Source: Camelus bactrianus (taxonomy: Eukaryota; Chordata; Mammalia; Artiodactyla; Camelidae). Taken from it: a stretch of DNA of 64,000 nucleotides. The position numbers were made by a program, and so were the translations under genes. The stretch's first letter is position 1, and each line of letters opens with the position of its first letter. The DNA lies in the NCBI RefSeq assembly GCF_048773025.1, contig NC_133541.1, positions 156,828,201-156,892,200 on the forward strand, given 5' to 3'. Below, piece after piece: positions 22,843 through 35,869 of this stretch. A model generated the notes under the pieces. That model was not told the DNA's origin and did not search any database. It saw only the letters and a program-made list of their open reading frames with translations.

Positions 22843-25800
22843 CGTTCCCTTGGTGCTAGATGAACGAACGTCTCTCCACTTGCTCAGTTCTGAGAGATAA
22901 GTGTGTGTGAAAGCCGTCCTTCACGAAGCTTGTTGGGAACACAAAGTTTCTTTTCAGTTGCAAACTCCATTCCATACATATATATGGGGAGGTATAGCTC
23001 CAACTCGGTTTTAGAGTGAAAACTGCAGGAAATTCAAACCGGCACTAGGAAACAGACTTAGAAACCAGAGAAAAGTTTCTCCTGCAACCCGTTCCCTTGG
23101 TGCTAGATGAACGAACGTCTCTTCACTTGCTCAGTTCTGAGAGATAAGTGTGTGTGAAAGCCGTCCTTCACCTAGCTTGTTGGGAACAAAAAGTTTCTTT
23201 TCAGTTGCAAACTCCATTGCATACATATATATGGGGAGTTACAAGCTCCAACTCGGTTTTACAGTGAAAACTGCAGGAACTTCAAACCGGCACTAGGAAA
23301 CACACTGAGAAAGCAGAGAAAAGTGTCTCCTGCAACCCGTTCCCTTGGTGCTAGATGAACGAACGTCTCTCCACTTGCTCAGTTCTGAGAGGTAAGTGTG
23401 TGTGAAAGCCGTCCTTCACCTAGCTTGTTGGGAACACAAAGTTTCTTTTCTGTTGCAAACTCCATTGCATACATATATATGGGGAGGTACTAGCTCCAAC
23501 TCGGTTTTACAGTGAAAACTGCAGGAACTTCAAACCGGCACTAGGAAACAGACTGAGAAAGCAGAGAAAAAGTGTCTCCTGCAACCCGTTCCCTTGGTGC
23601 TAGATGAACGAACGTCTCTCCACTTGCTCAGTTCTGAGAGATAAGTGTGTGTGAAAGCCGTCATTCACCTAGCTTGTTGGGAACACAAAGTTTCTTTTCA
23701 GTTGCAAACTCCATTGCATAAATATATATGGGGAGGTACAAGCTCCAACTCGGTTTTACAGTGAAAACTGCAGGAACTTCAAACCGGCACTAGGAAACAG
23801 ACTGAGAAAGCAGAGAAAAGTGTCTACTGCAACCCGTTCTCTTGGTGCTAGATGAACGAAGGTCTCTCCACTTGCTCAGTTCTGAGAGATAAGTGTGTGT
23901 GAAAGCCGTCCTTCACGAAGCTTGTTGGGAACACAAAGTTTCTTTTCAGTTGCAAACTCCATTCCATACATATATATGGGGAGGTATAGCTCCAACTCGG
24001 TTTTAGAGTGAAAACTGCAGGAAATTCAAACCGGCACTAGGAAACAGACTTAGAAACCAGAGAAAAGTGTCTCCTGCAAACCGTTCCCTTGGTGCTTGAT
24101 GAACGATCGTCTCTCCACTTGCTCAGTTCTGAGAGGTAAGTGTGTGTGAAAGCCGTCCTTCACCTAGCTTGTTGGGAACACAAAGTTTCTTTTCTGTTGC
24201 AAACTCCATTGCATACATATATATGGGGAGGTACTAGCTCCAACTCGGTTTTAGAGTGAAAACTGCAGGAACTTCAAACCGGCACTAGGAAACAGACTGA
24301 GAAAGCAGAGAAAAAGTGTCTCCTGCAACCCGTTCCCTTGTTGCTAGATGAACGAACGTCTCTCCACTTGCTCAGTTCTGAGAGGTAAGTGTGTGTGAAA
24401 GCCGTCCTTCACCTAGCTTGTTGGGAACACAAAGTTTCTTTTCAGTTGCAAACTCCATTCCATACATATATATGGGGAGGTACTAGCTCCAACTCGGTTT
24501 TACAGTGAAAACTGCAGGAACTTCAAACCGGCACTAGGAAACAGACTGAGAAAGCAGAGAAAAAGTGTCTCCTGCAACCCGTTCCCTTGGTGCTAGATGA
24601 ACGAACGTCTCTCCACTTGCTCAGTTCTGAGAGATAAGTGTGTGTGAAAGCCGTCATTCACCTAGCTTGTTGGGAACACAAAGTTTCTTTTCAGTTGCAA
24701 ACTCCATTGCATAAATATATATGGGGAGGTACAAGCTCCAACTCGGTTTTACAGTGAAAACTGCAGGAACTTCAAACCGGCACTAGGAAACAGACTGAGA
24801 AAGCAGAGAAAAGTGTCTCCTGCAACCCGTTCTCTTGGTGCTAGATGAACGAACGTCTCTCCACTTGCTCAGTTCTGAGAGATAAGTGTGTGTGAAAGCC
24901 GTCCTTCACGAAGCTTGTTGGGAACACAAAGTTTCTTTTCAGTTGCAAACTCCATTCCATACATATATATGGGGAGGTATAGCTCCAACTCGGTTTTAGA
25001 GTGAAAACTGCAGGAAATTCAAACCGGCACTAGGAAACAGACTTAGAAACCGGAGAAAAGTGTCTCCTGCAAACCGTTCCCTTGGTGCTTGATGAACGAT
25101 CGTCTCTCTACATGCTCAGTTCTGAGAGATAAGTGTGTGTGAAAGCCGTCCTTCACCTAGCTTGTTGGGAACACAAAGTTTCTTTTCAGTTGCAAACTCC
25201 ATTCCATACATATATATGGGGAGGTACCAGCTCCAACTCGGTTTAACAGTGAAAACTGAAGGAACTTCAAACCGGCACTAGGAAACAGACTGAGAAAGCA
25301 GAGAAAAAGTGTCTCCTGCAACCCGTTCCCTTGGTGCTAGATGAACGAACGTCTCTCCACTTGCTCAGTTCTGAGAGATAAGTGTGTGTGAAAGCCGTCC
25401 TTCACCTAGCTTGTTGGGAACACAAAGTTTCTTTTCAGTTGCAAACTCCATTCCATACATATATATGGGGAGGTACCAGCTCCAACTCGGTTTAACAGTG
25501 AAAACTGAAGGAACTTCAAACCGGCACTAGGAAACAGACTGAGAAAGCAGAGAAAAAGTGTCTCCTGCAACCCGTTCCCTTGGTGCTAGATGAACGAACG
25601 TCTCTCCACTTGCTCAGTTCTGAAAGATAAGTGTGGGTGAAAGCCGTCATTCAATTAGCTTGTTGGGAACACAAAGTTTCTTTTCAGTAGCAAACTCCAC
25701 TCCATACATATATAAGGGGAGGTACTAGCTCCAAATCGGTTTTACAGTGAAAACTGCAGGAACTTTAAACAGGCCCTAGGAAACAGACTGAGAAACCAGA

Positions 25801-26815
25801 GTAAAAGTGTCAACTGCAACCCGTGCCCTTGGTGCTAGATGAACGATCGCCTCTCTACATGCTCAGTTCTGAGAGATAAGTGTGTGTGAAAGCCATTCTT
25901 CACCTAGCTAGTTGGGAACACAAAGTTTCTTTTCAGTTGCAAACTCCATTCCATACATATATATGGGGAGGTACTAGCTCCAACTCGGTTTTACAGTGAA
26001 AACTGCAGGAAATCCAAACCGGCACTAGGAAACACACTGAGAAAGCAGAGAAAAAGTGTCTCCTGCAACCCGTTCCCTTGGTGCTAGATGAACGAACGTC
26101 TCTCCACTTGCTCAGTTCTAAAAGATAAGTGTGTGTTAAAGCCGTCCTTCAATTAGGTTGTTGGGAACACAAAGTTTCTTTTCAGTAGCAAACTCCACTC
26201 CATACATATATATGGGGAAGTACTAGCTCCAACTCGGTTTTACAGTGAAAACTGCAGGAACTTTAAACAGGCACTAGGAAACAGACTGAGAAACCAGAGT
26301 AAAAGTGTCAACTGCAACCCGTTCCCTTGGTTCTAGATGAACGATCGCCTCTCTACATGCTCAGTTCTAAGAGATAAGTGTGTGTGAAAGCCATCCTTCA
26401 CCTAGCTAGTTGGGAACACAAAGTTTCTTTTCAGTTGCAAACTCCACTCTATAAATATATATGGGGAGGTATAGCTCCAACTCGGTTTTACAGTGAAAAC
26501 TGCAGGAAATCCAAACCGGCACTAGGAAACACACTGAGAAAGCAGAGAAAAAGTGTCTCCTGCAACCCGTTCCCTTGGTGCTAGATGAACGAACGTCTTT
26601 CCACTTGCTCAGTTCTGAGAGATAAGTGTGTGTGAAAGCCGTCCTTCACCTAGCTTGTTGGGAACACAAAGTTTCTTTTCAGTTGCAAACTCCATTCCAT
26701 ACATATATATGGGGAGGTATAGCTCCAACTCGGTTTTACAGTGCAAACTGCAGGAACTTCAAACCGGCACTAGGAAACAGACTGAGAAAGCAGAGAAAAA
26801 GTGTCTCCGGCAACC
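22843..26815 (+). repeat. 16-mer HOR copy 2
   Basis: Second copy of the 16-mer. It differs at scattered bases (for example GAAGGTCTC near 23,858) and in its last monomers. At about 26,470 and 26,717 it has GGTATAGC where copy 1 has GGTACTAGC, and the final monomer also has GTGCAAAC. That local change looks like replacement of the end of the unit by another class. Confidence 0.86.
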
Positions 26816-27063
26816 CGTTCCCTTGGTGCTAGGTGAACGAACGTCTCTCCACTTGCTCAGTTCTGAGAGATAAGGGTGTGTGAAAGCCATCCTTCACCTA
26901 GCTTGTTGGGAACACAAAGTTTCTTTTCAGTTGCAAACTCCATTCCATACATATATATGGGGAGGTACTAGCTCCAACTCGGTTTTACAGTGAAAACTGC
27001 AGGAACTTCAAACCGGCACTAGGAAACAGACTGAGAAAGCAGAGAAAATTGTCTCCTGCAACC
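26816..27063 (+). repeat. Monomer of the AAGGGTGTGTG / GCCATCC type, substituted into the HOR
   Basis: The preceding monomer ends in CTCCGGCAACC, and this one carries CTAGGTGAACG and AAGGGTGTGTGAAAGCCATCC. That linked pair also occurs at about 10,920, 37,483, 47,173, 60,583 and 63,316 but not at the equivalent place in the other 16-mer copies. It marks an exchange with another part of the array. Confidence 0.72.
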
Positions 27064-28950
27064 CGTTCCCTTGGTGCTAGATGAACGAACGTCTCTTCAC
27101 TTGCTCAGTTCTGAGAGATAAGTGTGTGTGAAAGCCGTCCTTCACCTAGCTTGTTGGGAATAAAAAGTTTCTTTTCAGTTGCAAACTCCATTGCATACAT
27201 ATATATGGGGAGTTACAAGCTCCAACTCGGTTTTACAGTGAAAACTGCAGGAACTTCAAACCGGCACTAGGAAACACACTGAGAAAGCAGAGAAAAGTGT
27301 CTCCTGCAACCCGTTCCCTTGGTGCTAGATGAACGAACGTCTCTCCACTTGCTCAGTTCTGAGAGGTAAGTGTGTGTGAAAGCCGTCCTTCACCTAGCTT
27401 GTTGGGAACACAAAGTTTCTTTTCTGTTGCAAACTCCATTGCATACATATATATGGGGAGGTACTAGCTCCAACTCGGTTTTACAGTGAAAACTGCAGGA
27501 ACTTCAAACCGGCACTAGGAAACAGACTGAGAAAGAAGAGAAAAAGTGTCTCCTGCAACCCGTTCCCTTGGTGCTAGATGAACGAACGTCTCTCCACTTG
27601 CTCAGTTCTGAGAGATAAGTGTGTGTGAAAGCCGTCATTCACCTAGCTTGTTGGGAACACAAAGTTTCTTTTCAGTTGCAAACTCCATTGCATAAATATA
27701 TATGGGGAGGTACAAGCTCCAACTCGGTTTTACAGTGAAAACTGCTGGAACTTCAAACCGGCACTAGGAAACACACTGAGAAAGCAGAGAAAAGTGTCTA
27801 CTGCAACCCGTTCTCTTGGTGCTAGATGAACGAACGTCTCTCCACTTGCTCAGTTCTGAGAGATAAGTGTGTGTGAAAGCCGTCCTTCACGAAGCTTGTT
27901 GGGAACACAAAGTTTCTTTTCAGTTGCAAACTCCATTCCATACATATATATGGGGAGGTATAGCTTCAACTCGGTTTTAGAGTGAAAACTGCAGGAAATT
28001 CAAACCGGCACTAGGAAACAGACTTAGAAACCAGAGAAAAGTGTCTCCTGCAAACCGTTCCCTTGGTGCTTGATGAACGATCGTCTCTCCACTTGCTCAG
28101 TTCTGAGAGGTAAGTGTGTGTGAAAGCCGTCCTTCACCTAGCTTGTTGGGAACACAAAGTTTCTTTTCTGTTGCAAACTCCATTGCATACATATATATGG
28201 GGAGGTACTAGCTCCAACTCGGTTTTACAGTGAAAACTGCAGGAACTTCAAACCGGCACTAGGAAACAGACTGAGAAAGCAGAGAAAAAGTGTCTCCTGC
28301 AACCCGTTCCCTTGTTGCTAGATGAACGAACGTCTCTCCACTTGCTCAGTTCTGAGAGGTAAGTGTGTGTGAAAGCCGTCCTTCACCTAGCTTGTTGGGA
28401 ACACAAAGTTTCTTTTCAGTTGCAAACTCCATTCCATACATATATATGGGGAGTTACTAGCTCCAACTCGGTTTTACAGTGAAAACTGCAGGAACTTCAA
28501 ACCGGCACTAGGAAACAGACTGAGAAAGCAGAGAAAAAGTGTCTCCTGCAACCCGTTCCCTTGGTGCTAGATGAACGAACGTCTCTCCACTTGCTCAGTT
28601 CTGAGAGATAAGTGTGTGTGAAAGCCGTCATTCACCTAGCTTGTTGGGAACACAAAGTTTCTTTTCAGTTGCAAACTCCATTGCATAAATATATATGGGG
28701 AGGTACAAGCTCCAACTCGGTTTTACAGTGAAAACTGCAGGAACTTCAAACCGGCACTAGGAAACAGACTGAGAAAGCAGAGAAAAGTGTCTCCTGCAAC
28801 CCGTTCTCTTGGTGCTAGATGAACGAAAGTCTCTCCACTTGCTCAGTTCTGAGAGATAAGTGTGTGTGAAAGCCGTCCTTCACGAAGCTTGTTGGGAACA
28901 CAAAGTTTCTTTTCAGTTGCAAACTCCATTCCATACATATATATGGGGAG
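27064..28950 (+). repeat. Partial third copy of the 16-mer HOR
   Basis: The third unit resumes the same order: the AACAAAAAG-type monomer is at 27,159 (here AATAAAAAG), 3,974 bp after 23,185, and ACGAAG occurs at 27889 and 28882, again +3,974. From about 29,000 the sequence instead matches the beginning of the 16-mer at a 5,959-bp offset (29,144 versus 23,185), so this unit stops after about eight monomers. GGTATAGCTTC near 27,960 matches older block B copies (12,325, 13,563, 14,809, 18,278) rather than the preceding unit. Confidence 0.8.
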
Positions 28951-29296
28951 GTATAGCTCCAACTCGGTTTTAGAGTGAAAACTGCAGGAAATTCAAACCG
29001 GCACTAGGAAACAGACTTAGAAACCAGAGAAAAGTTTCTCCTGCAACCCGTTCCCTTGGTGCTAGATGAACGAACGTCTCTTCACTTGCTCAGTTCTGAG
29101 AGATAAGTGTGTGTGAAAGCCGTCCTTCACCTAGCTTGTTGGGAACAAAAAGTTTCTTTTCAGTTGCAAACTCCATTGCATACATATATATGGGGAGTTA
29201 CAAGCTCCAACTCGGTTTTACAGTGAAAACTGCAGGAACTTCAAACCGGCACTAGGAAACACACTGAGAAAGCAGAGAAAAGTGTCTCCTGCAACC

Positions 29297-32027
29297 CGTT
29301 CCCTTGGTGCTAGATGAACGAACGTCTCTCCACTTGCTCAGTTCTGAGAGGTAAGTGTGTGTGAAAGCCGTCCTTCACCTAGCTTGTTGGGAACACAAAG
29401 TTTCTTTTCTGTTGCAAACTCCATTGCATACATATATATGGGGAGGTACTAGCTCCAACTCGGTTTTACAGTGAAAACTGCAGGAACTTCAAACCGGCAC
29501 TAGGAAACAGACTGAGAAAGCAGAGAAAAAGTGTCTCCTGCAACCCGTTCCCTTGGTGCTAGATGAACGAACGTCTCTCCACTTGCTCAGTTCTGAGAGA
29601 TAAGTGTGTGTGAAAGCCGTCATTCACCTAGCTTGTTGGGAACACAAAGTTTCTTTTCAGTTGCAAACTCCATTGCATAAATATATATGGGGAGGTACAA
29701 GCTCCAACTCGGTTTTACAGTGAAAACTGCAGGAACTTCAAACCGGCACTAGGAAACAGACTGAGAAAGCAGAGAAAAGTGTCTACTGCAACCCGTTCTC
29801 TTGGTGCTAGATGAACGAACGTCTCTCCACTTGCTCAGTTCTGAGAGATAAGTGTGTGTGAAAGCCGTCCTTCACGAAGCTTGTTGGGAACACAAAGTTT
29901 CTTTTCAGTTGCAAACTCCATTCCATACATATATATGGGGAGGTATAGCTCCAACTCGGTTTTAGAGTGAAAACTGCAGGAAATTCAAACCGGCACTAGG
30001 AAACAGACTTAGAAACCAGAGAAAAGTGTCTCCTGCAAACCGTTCCCTTGGTGCTTGATGAACGATCGTCTCTCCACTTGCTCAGTTCTGAGAGGTAAGT
30101 GTGTGTGAAAGCCGTCCTTCACCTAGCTTGTTGGGAACACAAAGTTTCTTTTCTGTTGCAAACTCCATTGCATACATATATATGGGGAGGTACTAGCTCC
30201 AACTCGGTTTTACAGTGAAAACTGCAGGAACTTCAAACCGGCACTAGGAAACAGACTGAGAAAGCAGAGAAAAAGTGTCTCCTGCAACCCGTTCCCTTGG
30301 TGCTAGATGAACGAACGTCTCTCCACTTGCTCAGTTCTGAGAGATAAGTGTGTGTGAAAGCCGTCATTCACCTAGCTTGTTGGGAACACAAAGTTTCTTT
30401 TCAGTTGCAAACTCCATTGCATAAATATATATGGGGAGGTACAAGCTCCAACTCGGTTTTACAGTGAAAACTGCAGGAACTTCAAACCGGCACTAGGAAA
30501 CAGACTGAGAAAGCAGAGAAAAGTGTCTCCTGCAACCCGTTCTCTTGGTGCTAGATGAACGAACGTCTCTCCACTTGCTCAGTTCTGAGAGATAAGTGTG
30601 TGTGAAAGCCGTCCTTCACGAAGCTTGTTGGGAACACAAAGTTTCTTTTCAGTTGCAAACTCCATTCCATACATATATATGGGGAGGTATAGCTCCAACT
30701 CGGTTTTAGAGTGAAAACTGCAGGAAATTCAAACCGGCACTAGGAAACAGACTTAGAAACCGGAGAAAAGTGTCTCCTGCAAACCGTTCCCTTGGTGCTT
30801 GATGAACGATCGTCTCTCTACATGCTCAGTTCTGAGAGATAAGTGTGTGTGAAAGCCGTCCTTCACCTAGCTTGTTGGGAACACAAAGTTTCTTTTCAGT
30901 TGCAAATTCCATTCCATACATATATATGGGGAGGTACCAGCTCCAACTCGGTTTAACAGTGAAAACTGAAGGAACTTCAAACCGGCACTAGGAAACAGAC
31001 TGAGAAAGCAGAGAAAAAGTGTCTCCTGCAACCCGTTCCCTTGGTGCTAGATGAACGAAAGTCTCTCCACTTGCTCAGTTCTGAGAGATAAGTGTGTGTG
31101 AAAGCCGTCCTTCACCTAGCTTGTTGGGAACACAAAGTTTCTTTTCAGTTGCAAACTCCATTCCATACATATATATGGGGAGGTACCAGCTCCAACTCGG
31201 TTTAACAGTGAAAACTGAAGGAACTTCAAACCGGCACTAGGAAACAGACTGAGAAAGCAGAGAAAAAGTGTCTCCTGCAACCCGTTCCCTTGGTGCTAGA
31301 TGAACGAACGTCTCTCCACTTGCTCAGTTCTGAAAGATAAGTGTGGGTGAAAGCCGTCATTCAATTAGCTTGTTGGGAACACAAAGTTTCTTTTCAGTAG
31401 CAAACTCCACTCCATACATATATAAGGGGAGGTACTAGCTCCAAATCGGTTTTACAGTGAAAACTGCAGGAACTTTAAACAGGCCCTAGGAAACAGACTG
31501 AGAAACCAGAGTAAAAGTGTCAACTGCAACCCGTGCCCTTGGTGCTAGATGAACGATCGCCTCTCTACATGCTCAGTTCTGAGAGATAAGTGTGTGTGAA
31601 AGCCATTCTTCACCTAGCTAGTTGGGAACACAAAGTTTCTTTTCAGTTGCAAACTCCACTCCATAAATATATATGGGGAGGTACTAGCTCCAACTCGGTT
31701 TTACAGTGAAAACTGCAGGAAATCCAAACCGGCACTAGGAAACACACTGAGAAAGCAGAGAAAAAGTGTCTCCTGCAACCCGTTCCCTTGGTGCTAGATG
31801 AACGAACGTCTCTCCACTTGCTCAGTTCTAAAAGATAAGTGTGTGTTAAAGCCGTCCTTCAATTAGGTTGTTGGGAACACAAAGTTTCTTTTCAGTTGCA
31901 AACTCCATTCCATACATATATATGGGGAGGTATAGCTCCAACTCGGTTTTAGAGTGAAAACTGCAGGAAATTCAAACCGGCACTAGGAAACAGACTTAGA
32001 AACCAGAGAAAAGTGTCTCCTGCAAAC
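29297..32027 (+). repeat. 11-mer HOR copy 1 (2,731 bp)
   Basis: Matches the following 2,731 bp: GTGTCTACTGC 29,780/32,511; ACGAAG 30618/33349; the rare GAACGAAAGTCTC near 31,057/33,788; AATTAGG 31861/34592. The copy is about one monomer shorter than the matching part of the 16-mer (offsets change from 5,959 to 5,710). Its last monomer is chimeric (31,861 to about 31,935). Confidence 0.85.
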
Positions 32028-34611
32028 CGTTCCCTTGGTGCTTGATGAACGATCGTCTCTCCACTTGCTCAGTTCTGAGAGGTAAGTGTGTGTGAAAGCC
32101 GTCCTTCACCTAGCTTGTTGGGAACACAAAGTTTCTTTTCTGTTGCAAACTCCATTGCATACATATATATGGGGAGGTACTAGCTCCAACTCGGTTTTAC
32201 AGTGAAAACTGCAGGAACTTCAAACCGGCACTAGGAAACAGACTGAGAAAGCAGAGAAAAAGTGTCTCCTGCAACCCGTTCCCTTGGTGCTAGATGAACG
32301 AACGTCTCTCCACTTGCTCAGTTCTGAGAGATAAGTGTGTGTGAAAGCCGTCATTCACCTAGCTTGTTGGGAACACAAAGATTCTTTTCAGTTGCAAACT
32401 CCATTGCATAAATATATATGGGGAGGTACAAGCTCCAACTCGGTTTTACAGTGAAAACTGCAGGAACTTCAAACCGGCACTAGGAAACAGACTGAGAAAG
32501 CAGAGAAAAGTGTCTACTGCAACCCGTTCTCTTGGTGCTAGATGAACGAACGTCTCTCCACTTGCTCAGTTCTGAGAGATAAGTGTGTGTGAAAGCCGTC
32601 CTTCACCTAGCTTGTTGGGAACACAAAGTTTCTTTTCAGTTGCAAACTCCATTCCATACATATATATGGGGAGGTATAGCTCCAACTCGGTTTTAGAGTG
32701 AAAACTGCAGGAAATTCAAACCGGCACTAGGAAACAGACTTAGAAACCAGAGAAAAGTGTCTCCTGCAAACCGTTCCCTTGGTGCTTGATGAACGATCGT
32801 CTCTCCACTTGCTCAGTTCTGAGAGGTAAGTGTGTGTGAAAGCCGTCCTTCACCTAGCTTGTTGGGAACACAAAGTTTCTTTTCTGTTGCAAACTCCATT
32901 GCATACATATATATGGGGAGGTACTAGCTCCAACTCGGTTTTACAGTGAAAACTGCAGGAACTTCAAACCGGCACTAGGAAACAGACTGAGAAAGCAGAG
33001 AAAAAGTGTCTCCTGCAACCCGTTCCCTTGGTGCTAGATGAACGAACGTCTCTCCACTTGCTCAGTTCTGAGAGATAAGTGTGTGTGAAAGCCGTCATTC
33101 ACCTAGCTTGTTGGGAACACAAAGTTTCTTTTCAGTTGCAAACTCCATTGCATAAATATATATGGGGAGGTACAAGCTCCAACTCGGTTTTACAGTGAAA
33201 ACTGCAGGAACTTCAAACCGGCACTAGGAAACAGACTGAGAAAGCAGAGAAAAGTGTCTCCTGCAACCCGTTCTCTTGGTGCTAGATGAACGAACGTCTC
33301 TCCACTTGCTCAGTTCTGAGAGATAAGTGTGTGTGAAAGCCGTCCTTCACGAAGCTTGTTGGGAACACAAAGTTTCTTTTCAGTTGCAAACTCCATTCCA
33401 TACATATATATGGGGAGGTATAGCTCCAACTCGGTTTTAGAGTGAAAACTGCAGGAAATTCAAACCGGCACTAGGAAACAGACTTAGAAACCGGAGAAAA
33501 GTGTCTCCTGCAAACCGTTCCCTTGGTGCTTGATGAACGATCGTCTCTCTACATGCTCAGTTCTGAGAGATAAGTGTGTGTGAAAGCCGTCCTTCACCTA
33601 GCTTGTTGGGAACACAAAGTTTCTTTTCAGTTGCAAACTCCATTCCATACATATATATGGGGAGGTACCAGCTCCAACTCGGTTTAACAGTGAAAACTGA
33701 AGGAACTTCAAACCGGCACTAGGAAACAGACTGAGAAAGCAGAGAAAAAGTGTCTCCTGCAACCCGTTCCCTTGGTGCTAGATGAACGAAAGTCTCTCCA
33801 CTTGCTCAGTTCTGAGAGATAAGTGTGTGTGAAAGCCGTCCTTCACCTAGCTTGTTGGGAACACAAAGTTTCTTTTCAGTTGCAAACTCCATTCCATACA
33901 TATATATGGGGAGGTACCAGCTCCAACTCGGTTTAACAGTGAAAACTGAAGGAACTTCAAACCGGCACTAGGAAACAGACTGAGAAAGCAGAGAAAAAGT
34001 GTCTCCTGCAACCCGTTCCCTTGGTGCTAGATGAACGAACGTCTCTCCACTTGCTCAGTTCTGAAAGATAAGTGTGGGTGAAAGCCGTCATTCAATTAGC
34101 TTGTTGGGAACACAAAGTTTCTTTTCAGTAGCAAACTCCACTCCATACATATATAAGGGGAGGTACTAGCTCCAAATCGGTTTTACAGTGAAAACTGCAG
34201 GAACTTTAAACAGGCCCTAGGAAACAGACTGAGAAACCAGAGTAAAAGTGTCAACTGCAACCCGTGCCCTTGGTGCTAGATGAACGATCGCCTCTCTACA
34301 TGCTCAGTTCTGAGAGATAAGTGTGTGTGAAAGCCATTCTTCACCTAGCTAGTTGGGAACACAAAGTTTCTTTTCAGTTGCAAACTCCACTCCATAAATA
34401 TATATGGGGAGGTACTAGCTCCAACTCGGTTTTACAGTGAAAACTGCAGGAAATCCAAACCGGCACTAGGAAACACACTGAGAAAGCAGAGAAAAAGTGT
34501 CTCCTGCAACCCGTTCCCTTGGTGCTAGATGAACGAACGTCTCTCCACTTGCTCAGTTCTAAAAGATAAGTGTGTGTTAAAGCCGTCCTTCAATTAGGTT
34601 GTTGGGAACAC
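32028..34611 (+). repeat. 11-mer HOR copy 2
   Basis: Second copy of 29,297-32,027. It has TTCACCTAGC at 32,605 where copy 1 has TTCACGAAGC at 29,874, although the rest of that monomer keeps the block B signature (GGTATAGC, TTTTAGAGTG, GACTTAG). It also has a private AAAGATTC near 32,380. Beyond 34,611 it continues into the normal AGTAGCAAACTCC form that copy 1 lacks. Confidence 0.83.
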
Positions 34612-35165
34612 AAAGTTTCTTTTCAGTAGCAAACTCCACTCCATACATATATATGGGGAAGTACTAGCTCCAACTCGGTTTTACAGTGAAAACTGCAGGA
34701 ACTTTAAACAGGCACTAGGAAACAGACTGAGAAACCAGAGTAAAAGTGTCAACTGCAACCCGTTCCCTTGGTTCTAGATGAACGATCGCCTCTCTACATG
34801 CTCAGTTCTAAGAGATAAGTGTGTGTGAAAGCCATCCTTCACCTAGCTAGTTGGGAACACAAAGTTTCTTTTCAGTTGCAAACTCCACTCTATAAATATA
34901 TATGGGGAGGTACTAGCTCCAACTCGGTTTTACAGTGAAAACTGCAGGAAATCCAAACCGGCACTAGGAAACACACTGAGAAAGCAGAGAAAAAGTGTCT
35001 CCTGCAACCCGTTCCCTTGGTGCTAGATGAACGAACGTCTTTCCCCTTGCTCAGTTCTGAGAGATAAGTGTGTGTGAAAGCCGTCCTTCACCTAGCTTGT
35101 TGGGAACACAAAGTTTCTTTTCAGTTGCAAACTCCATTCCATACATATATATGGGGAGGTATAGC
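34130..35165 (+). repeat. 7-mer-spaced duplicated segment, copy 1 (1,740-bp offset)
   Basis: The CATATATAAGGGG / CCAAATCGG monomer at 34,141 recurs exactly 1,740 bp later at 35,881, followed in both by the ACGATCGCC type, another ACTGAG type, the AATTAGG type (34592/36332), ACGATCGCC with CACTCTATAAATATA, and GTCTTTCC. Between the copies lie monomers of other types, including GCGGAGGTAC near 35,400. Confidence 0.82.
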
Positions 35166-35869
35166 TCCAACTCGGTTTTACAGTGCAAACTGCAGGAACT
35201 TCAAACCGGCACTAGGAAACAGACTGAGAAAGCAGAGAAATAGTGTCTCCTGCAACTCGTTCCCTTGGTGCTAGATGAACGAACGTCTCTCCACTTGCTC
35301 AGTTCTGAGAGATAAGTGTGTGTGAAAGCCGTCCTTCACCTAGCTTGTTGGGAACACAAAGTTTCTTTTCAGTTGCAAACTCCATTCCATACATATATAT
35401 GCGGAGGTACTAGCTCCAACTCGGTTTTACAGTGAAAACTGCAGGAACTTCAAACCGGCACTAGGAAACAGACTGAGATAGCAGAGAAAAGTGACTCCTG
35501 CAACCCGTTCTCTTGGTGCTAGATGAACGAACGTCTCTCCACTTGCTCAGTTCTGAGAGATAAGTGTGTGTGAAAGCCGTCCTTCACCTAGCTTGTTGGG
35601 AACACAAAGTTTCTTTTCAGTTGCAAACTCCATTCCATACATATATATGGGGAGGTACAAGCTCCAACTCGTTTTTACAGTGAAAACTGCAGGAACTTCA
35701 AACCGGCACTAGGAAACAGACTGAGAAAGCAGAGAAAAGTGTCTCCTGCAACCCGTTCCCTTGGTGCTAGATGAACGAACGTCTCTCCACTTGCTCAGTT
35801 CTGAGAGATAAGTGTGTGTGAAAGCCGTCCTTCACCTAGCTTGTTGGGAACACAAAGTTTCTTTTCAGT

